This document shows, piece after piece, positions 46,758-59,099 of a stretch of DNA of 64,000 bases. Each line of letters begins with the position of its first letter. Position 1 is the stretch's first letter. The notes under the pieces are model-generated. The model had not been told where the DNA came from and did not search any database. It saw nothing but the letters and a program-made list of their open reading frames with translations. The DNA is from Acorus gramineus (Eukaryota > Streptophyta > Magnoliopsida > Acorales > Acoraceae), in the NCBI GenBank assembly GCA_030737835.1, contig CM060857.1, forward strand, positions 6,264,746-6,328,745. Direction: 5' to 3'. A program made the translations under genes and the position numbers.

Positions 46758-47450
46758 TAACCCACCCCTTCAAATGTCCCCTCTACACCCTCGTCGCCGA
46801 CGCCTTCAGCACCTCCACCGCCTCCGCATCGGGCCCCACCTACCTCCTCCTCAACGTGGCCCTCCCCCTCCTCGTCTCCGACGCTGCCCTCCTTCCCATC
46901 CTCGGCCAGGAGCAGCGGCAGCCCCCCACCGGATCCCGTAGGAGACTGCCGCCCACGACTCCGTTCTCTTCCTCCTCCTCCTCAACCTTCGCCTACCTCA
47001 CCAGCCTCTACCTCCTCGACGCGTCTTCCGCCGCCCCCTCTTCTTCAGTGGGGCCATCCTCCTTATCCTCCCTCATCCTCCTCATCTGCGCCATGGAATG
47101 AGCCCGCCGCACCATCACCTCGAGCTTCCACATCAACGGCGGCGCGTCCGGGCTCAGCCTCGTCGACATTGACAAGATCGAGCTCCACAAGAGCCTCCTC
47201 TCTAAAGCAGACGAGGAGGAGAACAGGCGGTGTTGCTAGGACAACGATCGGATGGCAATGCTCGGGGAGGAGCACGTACGGCGCGTCGAAGCTCGTCCAT
47301 CGGATCGGTTTCTGACTCTACTACGCCGTCACCGTCGGTCTGGTCTACATCAATAACCTCGGACAGATCGCGTAGTCACTCAGACGGTACTCCGACACCG
47401 CGACCTTTCTCACATCTACTCCGCCTGCTCCTTCGGCCGCCACTTTTCAA
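46758..47450 (+). pseudogene. NFD4/nodulin-like MFS transporter pseudogene fragment
   Basis: Frame pieces read YTLVADAFSTSTASASGPTY and LLLNVALPLLVSDAALLPIL, then FAYLTSLYLLDASSAA, IDKIELHKSLLSKADEEEN and FYYAVTVGLVYINNLGQIA. The order and wording match the middle of plant NUCLEAR FUSION DEFECTIVE 4-like proteins (nodulin-like domain, then MFS domain). Frameshifts and stops (TGA at 47099-47101, TAG after NNLGQIA) break it. It has no introns and much higher GC than its surroundings, consistent with a retrocopy or a transposon-carried fragment. It starts about 25 bp from the MITE end. Confidence 0.65.
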
Positions 47451-47459
47451 GATGGGGTG

Positions 47460-49451
47460 TGTATGTTTAATGAATATGAGGGGTGGGACTGGTAGGGGTG
47501 GGTTGTGGTTATTTAAGAAGTTTATAAAAACACATTTTTTATTTTTTAAGTGGGATGGGTTTATCATTTGATGGGGGTGGGTGTATAGCTTTCCTAATTT
47601 TTTGATTAAAATATAAGCCTTTTTTTTTTGCCAAAGCATTCAACAATAAGGAGTATTATAATATCGGGTATTGTAATTAATGCCCCTGAATTTTCCATTT
47701 ATCTCTATAAAAACTAATAAATTAGTCATGTTATATGAATAATCATTTTATCTTTGACTGGAATTTAACATAACATGTGCATGTTTTTTTTAAAATAATA
47801 ATTTTACTCCTAACTAAATGTATGATATATAAAAAGACGATATTCAATTCGCTCAAACAATGGAGATGCGGTGTTTTGGGGTTGGACGATGCATTGAACA
47901 TATGATTGTAATGATGACATCTTGTTTGAAATAGTGGTGTGCCTTGATTATCCTATAAGCATGGGGCACAGAGAAATGAGGTTTGGCAGGATGTGATGTC
48001 AAGAACAAAGCAGCTAGAGAGCGATAACTGAAAATCTAACATGGTATTGGAATCCTTAAAGACAAGAGCAAGCAAATTGTATATAATGTAAAAATGAATA
48101 TGCTCAAATTTGATAGCAACGAACCACAATCAATTACAGTGGTTGAAGGACACATGGTACATTTGGTTTCATGTAGTTTGATTTCTTAGGGCTTTTTTTT
48201 TTACGTGGAAAAAGTTTTCTCGCAAAATGAAAATTATTTCTGGCATTTAACTGTATTGAAATTATTTTATGGAAAATGATTTCCGTCATTTGTTTTTCCA
48301 TAAAATGTTAACATGATATTTTTTTCTAGTGTTTGGTTCTATAAATTTGGAAAATCTTATTTTTCATATATAGGCATTAATATCAAATTATGAATAAAAA
48401 AAATATAATAACCATAAACAAATCGAAATCATTAATGAAGTTCATTATAAAAATTGTTTTTGCATTACATTTATTCAAAATAAAGATACTCGCACTATTT
48501 TACCTTACTCATGAAAAATGTCTAATATAAAAAAGTTCAAGTACTATGTAAATCCGAATTTAAAAATTACAATTTAAAAATTAAAATTTGAATTTAAAAT
48601 TCAAATTTAAATTGCAAAATTGAGATTAAACTAGAACAAATATCATATCTTTAGATTTCATGTAGTTACTTTGGATTATGTTGAGATAAATTTGATGGGT
48701 TAAATTTACACTGGACACATTTTTAAAATTTTTGAATTTTGATTTTTAGTTACAAAAACTATTCTTAAATTATAAAAAATGTTTTAGTTACACATTTTTT
48801 AATATTAAAAAATTCACAAAAAAAAGTTTTTAGTCACAAAAACTCCTATTTATGGGATATCAAATATGATTTATGAGATATAAATCATTTTATATATTTT
48901 TTCATATATATATATATCCTAAAATATCTCTAATTTAAATCAAAATATTTATCATAAATAACAAAATCTGTTAAGATTTAAATAAATCTAGATATTTTTA
49001 AGGTTCTGCATGTTATTTTCAAATCTAACAACCCATGGGTTCCATATAATTTTGAATTTATATTAAAATTTATTATAGGACATATTATAATATCATAGGA
49101 CATAATTTTTAAAATTTACAATATCTAATTAATATTAAAAAGCTATTATTAAATTGTAAATAATAATTTTAAATTTTAGAAAATATTATCTAATTCAATT
49201 AAAGGTATTTTTACATCTTTTAAATAAAAAAAATGATTTACAATATTTAAATTTATAATGTTCATGTAAAAAAGAAGACACATAGAACTTTTGAGAAGCT
49301 ATTCTGATATATGTAGTTCTTAATCCTCGAAAATCGGCGTACAAACCCCTCAGGGTGAATGCCAAAATCAGGATTTGAAAGTATATGTATGATCCAAAAT
49401 CTCCTTCCGAAGAATATAATTAACCATCTAATTCAATGATAGACTAGCGTG
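47460..49451. other. AT-rich spacer, no gene
   Basis: Long AT-rich stretch without coding frames. Scattered TTTTAAAATTT-type repeats, nothing with clear ends. Confidence 0.5.

Positions 49452-49520
<69 letters not shown>
49452..49520. repeat. (TA)n microsatellite
   Basis: An uninterrupted AT dinucleotide run of about 68 bp. Confidence 0.97.
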
Positions 49521-49523
<3 letters not shown>

Positions 49524-49761
49524 GGCCGATGGGGTGTGGTCGTTGCGACCGTTCACCCCATCATGCTCCCGTGACGTCGACCGTGCGATCACTGCTCTTG
49601 CAACCGTCCACGTTTTTTTTTTCAGTGGGAAAAAAAACGGGTGACCCATCTCTCTCTCGTACATCTCTCTCCCTCGTACATCTCTCTCTCCCCCCCCCCC
49701 CCCTCTTTTCAGATCTGAAAATCAAAAACCCCCGGCGACGCCGACCCCCTTCACGTCCATC

Positions 49762-52700
49762 TGTGATGTCACGCCCCAGGGCCGGCCGACCCCGGGACGC
49801 GGCAAGTGTATATATGATATCAGTAAACAGGAGTTCAATAACATACTCACACAACAGCTAAAAATGACAACACAGATAAAAGCAGGGCTGACATGATATA
49901 TACACCAAATGCGGAAGCTAAAAGACTGAATCTGTAATTCAAAAACATATTACAGACTCAATACATAATCAACTGTCCTGTGAGAGCCAATATATACAAA
50001 GACATCCAAATACAATACAAACGCATGCCCAAGCACGGAATATAATACATACAAGCAAAAGGGATGCTGATAGCCTCTGATACTCGCGGGACGTGGCGCT
50101 ACTCTGCTACTGATGAAGTCCCTCGGGGAGCTCCTCCTCCAGATCCGACTCAGATGACACTGGAGAAAATATTATGCGAGGGGTGAGCCACACGCTCAGT
50201 GAACAGCACGACCCATACATCACAATATATATTAACCACCAGATCCTATTATTCCACAATCACATTATTAAAAGCCACAAAATGGCAACAGCTATACAGG
50301 CCAGTGGGTCGCTATCGCCAACCCACTACACCCTCACCCTCACCCCTCAATAGGTGACATAGGATATTGGGACTAACAATCCAGTGGGTCGCTACATCGC
50401 CAACCCACCACACCCTCACCCTCACCCCTCAATGGGTGACATAGGATATTGGGACTGACTAGGTTGTTAATCACCCTTGGTCCACCGATAGCCTCTCCTC
50501 CACACCGTAGCTTGCCTGGTCTACTCCCACATTCAGCACAGTCCGAGTCCAAGATCAGGAGGTGCCTACTGATGGGAGCCCTCTGTCAGGGTAGCCTGCT
50601 ATTGCCTGGTCTACTCCCACATTCAGCACAGTCCGAGTCCAAGATCAGGAGGTGCCTACTGATGGGAGCCCTCTGTCAGGATAGTCTGTCTATGCTGAGG
50701 AGTCCCTACACGGATCCAACGAAGGGGAGAGAAACAACCTACCCACACGCATATGATCCACTCGGATCCGCTGACAAACACATCTCAACAACTCTAATGT
50801 CATGAATTCCTCAGAATTCCTCCAGGGCGCATAACCAGGATGCGGGGAACATGCATAATAAAGAGGTTGGAATATTACCGGGGGAAAGAACCTTGGGAGG
50901 GCAGCGTGAGGTCCCGATATAGGACATCCCGACAACCAAACAAGGAACACGGAGTACCCTAGCCCGGGTCTCACCGCTGTCCTCGCGAGGCCCCTCCCCT
51001 ATAATATTCACTAAGACATGCCAACAATCACATGCTCGTAGTTGATATATCCAAATTAAACTAAGTGGGAACATGCATCAGACAAGGTTTTCCTAGTAGG
51101 GAAACATGATAATAGGATGCATGGTTCTTATACGGGTCCTAAGGGTACAAGTCCCTAGCATACAAAGTCTAGGGTGGCATGCATACTACACATTATCATG
51201 CTTACATAGTTTTCATATTACACAAGTTAACATTAATTATGGTGCTCCGGGGGAGGACGGTACACGCCCAAATGCATGTAACGCCTCCCTGCCGGGTTGG
51301 ATTGTCCCACTCACCGGTAGTCGGGTCGTCGCGCGACCGTCCGTCAAGATCTGCAAGATAGGGTAATTAAATCGGTGAGTATAACACACAAATAAACCCA
51401 AGAATACATTAAAATATACAACACTCGGACAAGCGTACATACGGCCTGTACGCACGCGAGCCCGAGCACCCCGACTCACTCACGAACCCTCGGGCAGCCG
51501 CACGCACGGCCACCCGCCCCGGGCGCACAGCCGAGCCCCGGCCCGCGCCCCCAGACGCCTTGCCGAGCCCAGCCTGCACGCCCGGACACCCTGCTGAGAC
51601 CTCCCGGGTGTACCGCGCGCTCACTACGCCCCAGCGCAGCAACCCGCGCGCACACCCGCACACCCTGCGCGCCACCGCCTCGCTCCGCGCGCACCCCGCG
51701 CGTACCACCGGCTCGACCAGCCCCGGGTGCACCAGCGCGCACTGCGCCCCAGCGCAGCGCCCCGCACATGCGCCCTCCCGCACCGCGCCCCAGTGCAGCG
51801 CCCGCACACCTGCCCGCTCACACTCCCCGCTCGCATCCTACTCGCCCCGCGCGCACCGCGCCCTCCGCGCAGCACCCGCACACCACCCGCTCACCACTCC
51901 ACGCTCGCACCCTACTCGCCCCGCGCGCGCTCTCTGCCCTCACGGCACCCAGCGCCCGCGACCAGCATCTGCGACCTAGCGCCCAGCACCCGGGACCCTC
52001 ACCCAGCGCCCACGTGCACGCTCGGCAACGCGCGCCCAGCGCGCCTGGCAGCACGCGCCCAGCGCGCCTGCCAGCCTGCCCACGCTGCTTGCCCGCGCTG
52101 CCTGCCTACGCGCATCACCGAGTGGCCCGAGCACCGCTCGCCTGCCCGCCCAAGCACTGCCCGCCTGCTGCCCGAGCACTGCCCGCCTCGCCAGCCTACC
52201 CAGCGCACCCAGCACGCCCCCTGCACCACCCGAGCGCACGCCCGCGCGCACGCGCTCGCGCGCCCGGCCACCTGATGCGCTGCCTGCTGCGCCCGCTGCC
52301 ATCCTACCCGGGACAGCCAACCACCCTGCCCGAGCAACCCAACCTCCTCTCTCCGGCCACCAATGGCCTCCAACCGCCTCCCAACCACCACCAACAGCCA
52401 CCCACAGCCGCCGACCACAACCCAACCTCAAAACCACCCTCCTAACAAGCATCTAAGCCAAAAAAAGAAGGAAAAAGAGCTTACCAAGGGAAGGAAGGGA
52501 AGTTCGGTTGCTCTCCGCGCACCGAAACACCTCTCCAAGGGTCTCCACCACCAAGACCTCTTCCCACCTCCGAAAGGGCTCAGATCTGAGGAGAAGAGAG
52601 GGCGGGAGAAAGGGCAAGACACGCCGGAATTCGAATCCGAAAACACCGGGGTGTAGATCGGGACCGGATCTATCCTTTCTATGTTTTGAGTTTTAAGTTT

Positions 52701-53231
52701 TGAGAACCCTAGGTGGCTCAAAAGCTTGAAAAGGAGAGAGGGGGAGAGAGAAAATGTGTTGGAGAAGATGATGAATAGTGTAGGGCAAACTTTTAGCTCT
52801 CACTTAAATAGTCAACACTTAGATTAGGGTTAAGAAGGATTAATTTGGCTTAAGTGAGGCTTTAAGTGGGATTTGACTTGGGTCAACCCAACCACACAAA
52901 AAAACAAAAAGGGTTGACCAAGTCATGGGCCCACTTTGACCGAGTCAACTCTCCCAATGACTTCTCGCTCGGTCAAAACCCGGATACGCCCCGGAACTGC
53001 GATATTCTGAGACGTTACCGGAATTCGATGAAATTTTCGTGAGCGGCTTGAAATGGCACCAGGACACATAATATGCAGTTAGATTTTCAATCGGAGCCCT
53101 CAATCTTAGGTAAATAGCTAACAGCCCGAAATTTTAGCGGTTCCGACCGAAAAACGAAAAAAAACCGAAAAACTGCCAGAATAGTCCAATGGTTACCAGA
53201 AGGTTAAAAGTGACACATATATAACATGTGA
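49762..53231 (-). mobile_element. Solo LTR, Tekay subfamily 1 (49767-53226) with TSD TGTGA
   Basis: TGTCACGCCC at 49767 to ATATATAACA at 53226 (3460 bp, the longest copy), with TGTGA repeated exactly at 49762-49766 and 53227-53231. It sits in the left arm of the inverted-repeat unit; removing it restores continuity with the right arm. A 90-bp segment is duplicated in tandem at 50512-50601 and 50602-50691. Leader-intron edges: acceptor 51351, donor 52484. Confidence 0.93.
51351..52484 (-). other. Putative LTR leader intron, longest copy (1134 bp)
   Basis: On the minus strand donor CCTTG|GTAAGCTC and acceptor TTGCAG|ATCTTGACGG, followed by a 36-nt block and GTGAGTGG. The core is GC-rich and differs strongly from the other copies. 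The equivalents are 5192-6039, 19709-20392, 24903-25654 and 30442-31372. Confidence 0.45.
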
Positions 53232-53513
53232 GCCCCTCGACGACCCCCCGACATCCCCCTTGTGACCCCCTCCACGTCCCCTGCTACATCCCCATCGGCG
53301 ACCACCTCACGAAGAAGCCCTCCCTTGCAATCATCCTCTGGTCATTCCTCTCTCTGCATCAAATAGCTTTTTTAATCATAGCAATCTCTCTCTCTTTGAA
53401 TCTTGTTAAACCCATCAGAGCAGTCGATCATTATCCCCATTAAATCTCTTTGTGAAGATTTCTTCTTCCTTATCTTATCTGTTATTTGTTTTTTTGGGTT
53501 TATTTAAGTTCAG

Positions 53514-53561
53514 ATGAGTGAAGATGGTCAAAAGGGAGGAGAAGATGAAGCTATTATTCAC
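53514..53561 (+). pseudogene. Duplicate first exon in the left arm
   Basis: Reads MSEDGQKGGEDEAIIH and then GTTTGATT, the inverted copy of exon 1 at 58136-58183. The sequence beyond the arm shows none of the later exons. Confidence 0.55.
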
Positions 53562-54136
53562 GTTTGATTTTTTGATCCGTAGCTCCTTATTTGATCAATG
53601 TGAAATGGGTTTGTTTAGATTCAATGACTTAGGCATAAAACAATTATGGTTTATTTATTTATTTTTATCAATGTGAGATATGGGAATTTTTAGATTCAAT
53701 GATTTAGGCATAAAAAAATTCTATAATTGATGGACTTGTTTATTATGAGATGATCTTATTTTTCCTTCTTTACTTCGGAAAAAGACCCATCCTTGAAAAT
53801 CAACATGGGAAACCCAGATTTCTGACTCAGGGGATTGTGAAGAGGTTGATTTATTAAATGATCAATATGTTTCTTTTTAGGTGTTTAGAGGTTGATTCAT
53901 TAAATGTTCAACCTGTTCTAAAGAAAACACATCATATGAATCATTTTTTCTTTAGAGGTTGATTCATCAATTATTTGTTTCACAATTCTGTTTTTTTTTC
54001 ATAATATTTGTGGCATATTGGGATTTTTTATATGATTGTTGTTTGTTTACTTTCAATTCTTTGTTCTCTGTCATTCATATGATTACTAGGACATATGACA
54101 TGTTAATCCGTATATGTAACTGCTCTTGTGGCTTTT

Positions 54137-55956
54137 GATTTTTTTGGTTGATAGACATATGACATATGGTTACCAGGACATCCTCCATATGGACTCACTG
54201 TGATGCTTGAATTTGTCCAACAATAGATTTGGTTGTTTGGATTTAAGCCTCATGGATCACATTTTTTTTTCCGTCTTGAAGAAATTATGGGATTTGGAGT
54301 CTCTCTTGTTTAGATAGACTCCTTTTGTTCATGTGGGATTTCAGTTGTATTTTTTCAAACCCATAGCGTAACCTTCCCTTGTATGTGCTCATAGAGTTCT
54401 CTTTTTATGAACTTGTGCATATATTTTATCAAGAGCATAATTTGAATGAGGACCTTTTTCTTCATTGACTCAACATACCATAACATGCTTATTTGGTGCG
54501 GTTCGAATCATTAAAGTAGTTTATCTTAGGTGATATAGATAAACATAAATCTCTTGTGCTTTATTTTGTGTATGTTGTTGGAGCATTCTTTACCTTTTGG
54601 TATTATTGAGACTAATGATTTTGGTTACTTTACCAGGGAACAGCTTTAGAGTAGATGAGATAGACGAGGCGTGCTTGCAGTCCAAGATGAGGTGAATCTT
54701 CGAATCTAAACAAGGTAATATCTTCATTCAAGGACATTTTTCACATTTTGTGTGTAGTTGCAACATTTTTCACATTTTTTCATTTATAATCTCTTGTTTT
54801 AGGAGAGTCTCTTGTTTTATGAGACTTTCTTCATCATTTTAATGAAACTCAAGCTTCTATTGATTGATTTTGTGGTAAATATGCTTCACGGTTGTTGTAC
54901 TTTAGAGTTTAATTTCCTTATCCTATTGTTCCATTGTCGGTGATGTTTCATTTGTTATTTCTTGAAAAATGGTGGTTCTTCTCACATGGTGCTATTTAGA
55001 AAAAGGGTGTTGCTTTAGATTTTGTTTCACCTGAGGATTTTAGTTTTGTTTAAAATAGGTTGATGTCAATGTATTAAAACATGTTGATGTTAATGTATTA
55101 GATTAGTTGATGATGTACTGAACATGTTGATGTATTAAACAAGTTGATATATTAAACAGGTTGAGGTTGATGTACTGAATTAAACAAGTTGATATATTAA
55201 ACAGGTTGAGGTTGATGTACTGAATAAATGGGGCATAAATGAAAGATGTTAATTTTTTTTTCATAGTTTCTAATAGACAGCAGGATCCTTTGTGTTTTCT
55301 TTAAAAGCAAAAAAGGAGTGCAAGTCACAATTCATATTCTGTATGAAATAAAATATGAGTTATTTAGTGAACCAAGAATTTTCTAAAGTCATATAAGGGT
55401 TCTTCTGTGAAAAAAAGGAGTGCAAGTCACCATGCATATTCAGGGACAACTCAATCCTGCAGTTACACATACAGGTTCTCCCCACAACATGCTTTGCATT
55501 TCTTTGAAGAGATATACTTACACTGACGCAAAATAACACACATCATCAAGAAGAGTTATACATATCCAATAAGCATATAAACTGAAACTAATAACGCTGT
55601 AAAACTGTAATCAAATCAGTTTTTCTAAAAAGCTGACCATTATTTGCACATGTACACGTTTATCCACAACTTTTTGGCCTTAGAAAGAAAAACAAAGTGG
55701 AATGAACCAAACCACTGCAGTCCATCTAACAATTGAAATCTCCAACTAGTCCTATGTGCGAATGCAAGCAAAACCATAATCGACAAACCCTGTTATTGCA
55801 TCATCTACATAATCTCTTCTACTGAACAAAGTTGCCAAACTAACGGCCAGAAGCAGATCCATCTCGCTTAATCCCCCAAAGGGCTATTAGTCAAGGAAAG
55901 AAGGGAGAATGGGTTCTATATATTGATTCGATGGGTTTTTGAGGTGAATCACCAAC
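54137..55956. other. Inner part of the inverted-repeat unit, no gene assigned
   Basis: AT-rich. A short direct duplication (GTTGATATATTAAACAGGTT, about 55140-55220) is present. One exon-like frame near 54634 (SFRVDEIDEACLQSKM) remains unassigned. Confidence 0.4.
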
Positions 55957-58183
55957 CTACAACCGTATGCCCGCTCGTCGCTGTCGTTGCCTCTGGGAGT
56001 TGCTATTGTTGGTAGCGCCTCGACCACCACTAACATTTGCATGGATACACCCTGCTATGAATTTCGTCCTCTGTTCTTTCATGCCAGCAAATAGAGCATC
56101 CATAGTTTGTGGTGGTGTAGTCTCCTGGTTCATCTGCCACCATCACAAAATATGATTGCGATGACTCTTTCATTAAAATAGTTAAATGGAGTTCAAATAA
56201 AAAATAAAATAAAATTATGATTCCAAACCTAAAACACAATCAAAGAGGTCCAAATTGTGATAATCATTTCTCAATGGCCTGATATGTGGAAAATAACATA
56301 TAAATAAACCCATGCTTTGTCATCATATATTCATTTTTCCCCAGCCAAATCAGATGCAACAGAAGTGAGACTCTAGGGAACAAACAAGCCTGGGACTTCT
56401 GATTAAGTTTCAATGACAGCTATGTTATGGCTTGAAACCAATGACTATTGTCTCACCCAGATCTCGGAATAAATGGCAGATAAAATTTTTAACGTTGATT
56501 TCCTCAGCTTGGACAATAGCCGAGTGTCAGATTGGCTATGAGATCTTCTAAAAATCGACTCACTGCAGAAAATTTGAATCAATTAATACAAATAAAGATT
56601 ATTTATAGTTGCAACAAAAAATCACCAATCAGATTAGCCTACCGCTAAGGAAGGTACACCATCAAAAACCCAAAATATACAAGGATTATTTTGTTAATTA
56701 TATGATATACTGAGCAAAAAAACAACTCAGTTTTCCAGGCATCCAATTAAGCATGTTTTAGAAGGACTAAATCCAAGACTAGAGCTGATGTCTTTAAATT
56801 AATGATTAGCACATAATATACATACCAAAGCATCATCAATGTTATTTGAAGCAGTAGAAGCACTCTCAACTAGCAAAAAAGAGGGTGAGATTGAATCTAC
56901 CTTCCTGAAGAACCCACCTCGCGTACAAGCAGAGCCATGATCCTGCACCATCAAAAATTGTCATGGGATAAAGAGATATATGAAACAATATTAGAACATT
57001 TGCCAAATCCATCGATAAGGAATTAGAATACCAGGACCCAAAAAAATTCCCAATATCATCCATCTATCTAGGTATACCTTGGCCTGTTCCTATTCACCAC
57101 TTTTCTCTGAACAGGGACAGCAGCAGCCTTCCCTGCAAATTTTGCTGTCAAGGGCAACTGAGTCCCATTAAGATTCATCCTTCTCTTAGAAAGCACGCCC
57201 TACAGAGAATACAAGTTATATAAAGGGAAGAACAATAGGTTAATAACTTGGTGTAAATGAAGACCAACTATGGAATCAAGAATTGCATGAAATCAAGCTT
57301 CAAACGAAAGGAAAAAAACTGAAGGATCATGTTCGTGATTTAAACAGATTCAGTAAAAAAAAAACACAGACAGACACACCCCGAGAAATTCATTCAATAA
57401 AAAAATCCCTGTTAAAAAAACACGCATATTCAGCCATATGAAATTCAACAAAAATCATACACGGTCACACACATTCAGAAACATGAAATTCAACAAAAAT
57501 CATACACATTCAAACATATTCATACAAAAATATTCACAGACTCACAGAAAGATGAAATTAAAAAAGCCACAAGAGCAGATACATATACAGATTAACATGT
57601 CATATGTCCTAGTAATCATATGAATGACAGAGAACAAAGAATCGAAAGTAAACATACAACAATCATATAAAAAATCCCAATATGCCACAAATATTATGAA
57701 AAAAAAATAGAATTGTGAAAAAAATAATTGATGAATCAACTTCTAAAGAAAGATTGATTCATATGATTTGTTTTCTTTAGAACAGGTTGAACATTTAATG
57801 AATCAACCTCTAAACACCTAAAAAGAAACATATTGATCATTTAATAAATAAACCTCTTCACAATCCCCTTAGCCAGAAATCTGGGTTTCCCTTGTTGATT
57901 TTCAAGGATGGGTCTTTTTCGGAAGTAAAGAAGGGAAAATAAGATCATCTCATAATAAACAAGTCCATCAATTATAGAATTTTTTTATGCCTAAATCATT
58001 GAATCTAAAAATTCCCATATCTCACATTGATAAAAAAAATAAATAAACCATAATTGTTTTATGCCTAAGTCATTGAATCTAAACAAACCCATTTCACATT
58101 GATCAAATAAGGAGCTGCGGATCAAAAAATCAAACCTGAATAACAGCTTCATCTTCTCCTCCCTTTTGACCATCTTCACTCAT
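55957..58183 (-). CDS. Small multi-exon gene between the arms, FAxMKEQR motif (mRNA-export-factor-like?)
   Basis: Minus-strand exons: 58183-58136 (MSEDGQKGGEDEAVIQ), 57199-57078 (GVLSKRRMNLNGTQLPLTAK... RNRPR), 56942-56826 (DHGSACTRGGFFRKVDSISP...) and 56133-55957 (MNQETTPPQTMDALFAGMKE QRTKF..., ending RRRAGIRL). All have consensus GT-AG edges. The SKRRMNLNG and FAxMKEQR wording suggests the plant UIEF/FOP-type adaptor group that links the helicase UAP56 to mRNA export. I recognise this by pattern only. Exon 2 ends in phase 2 while exon 3 reads in phase 0, so the spliced frame breaks unless a base or a small exon is missed. Either a captured fragment or a damaged gene. Confidence 0.4.
57437..57530 (+). 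repeat. Short tandem repeat (about 45 bp x 2)
   Basis: ATGAAATTCAACAAAAATCA plus CACATTCA-type tail occurs twice in tandem within intron 1 of the small gene. Confidence 0.75.
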
Positions 58184-58615
58184 CTGAACTTAAATAAACC
58201 CAAAAAAACAAATAACAGATAAGATAAGGAAGAAGAAATCTTCACAAAGAGATTTAATGGGGATAATGATCGACTGCTCTAATGGGTTCAACAAGATTCA
58301 AAGAGAGAGAGATTGCTATGATTGAAAAAGCTATTTGATGCAGAGAGAGGAATGACCGGAGGATGATCGGACGGGAGGGCTTCTTCATGAGGTGGTCGTC
58401 GAGGTGATCACCGATGGGGTTGTAGCAGGGGAAGTGGAGGGGATCGCAAGGGGGACGTCGGAGGGTCGTTGAGGGGGTCACAGATGGACGTGAAGGGGGT
58501 CGGCGTCACCGGGGGTTTTTGATTTTCAGATCTGAAAAAAGATGGGGGAGAGAGAGAGAGAGAGAGATGCGCGAGGAAGAGAGAGATGGGTCACCCGTTT
58601 TATAAAAAAAATAAA

Positions 58616-59090
58616 ACGGGTGACCCATCTCTCTCTCGTACATCTCTCTCTCCCTCCGTGCATCCCATCGTGCGCCCTCTGTTTCGACCCCGCGTCTTTT
58701 TTTTTATATAAAAAAATAAATCAAAACCCCTTGTGAGTCTCTCTCTCTCGTACATCTCTCTCTCTCTCTCTCCCCCCCCTCTTTTTTTAGATCTGAAAAT
58801 AAAAAACCCTCGGCTATGCCGACCCCGGGTGACTGCGAACCCCTGGTGAGCCCTTTCACGTCGATCTGTGACCCCTCGACGTCCCCCTTCCGGCCCCCTC
58901 CACGTTCCTTTCTGTAACCCCATCCACAACCACCTCGATGATCATCTGACGTCCCCCTTGCTACCCCCTCCACGTCCCCTACTGCAACCACATTGGCGAC
59001 CACTTGGACGACCCCCGGACATCCCCCTCGGCAACCCCTTCCACCTCCCCTGGTGCAACCCCATCAGCGACCCCCTCTGCAACCTCAAGG
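58616..59090 (+). repeat. Partial third copy of the arm sequence
   Basis: Starts at a palindrome centred near 58609 (GGGTCACCCGTTTTAT and its complement). It repeats the CT-rich block, AGATCTGAAAATAAAAAACC and the ACCTCGACGACC/ACGTCCCCC stretch seen at 49620-49766 and 53232-53330. It stops before exon 1. Confidence 0.6.
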
Positions 59091-59099
59091 AGTTGGTTG

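Larger units (their letters stand above)
49600..58615. mobile_element. Large inverted-repeat unit carrying a small gene
   Basis: Left arm about 49600-49766 plus 53232-54136; right arm 57562-58615; each about 1.05 kb and near-identical when inverted (ACGGGTGACCCATCTCTCTC, CAGATCTGAAAATCAAAAAC, TTGACCATCTTCACTCATCT and their complements). The arms contain a promoter-like CT-rich region, and each has a copy of the same first exon. It could be a gene-capturing DNA transposon with long terminal inverted repeats (Pack-MULE-like) or an inverted duplication. The outer ends and target duplication could not be defined, and no transposase is seen. Confidence 0.55.
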
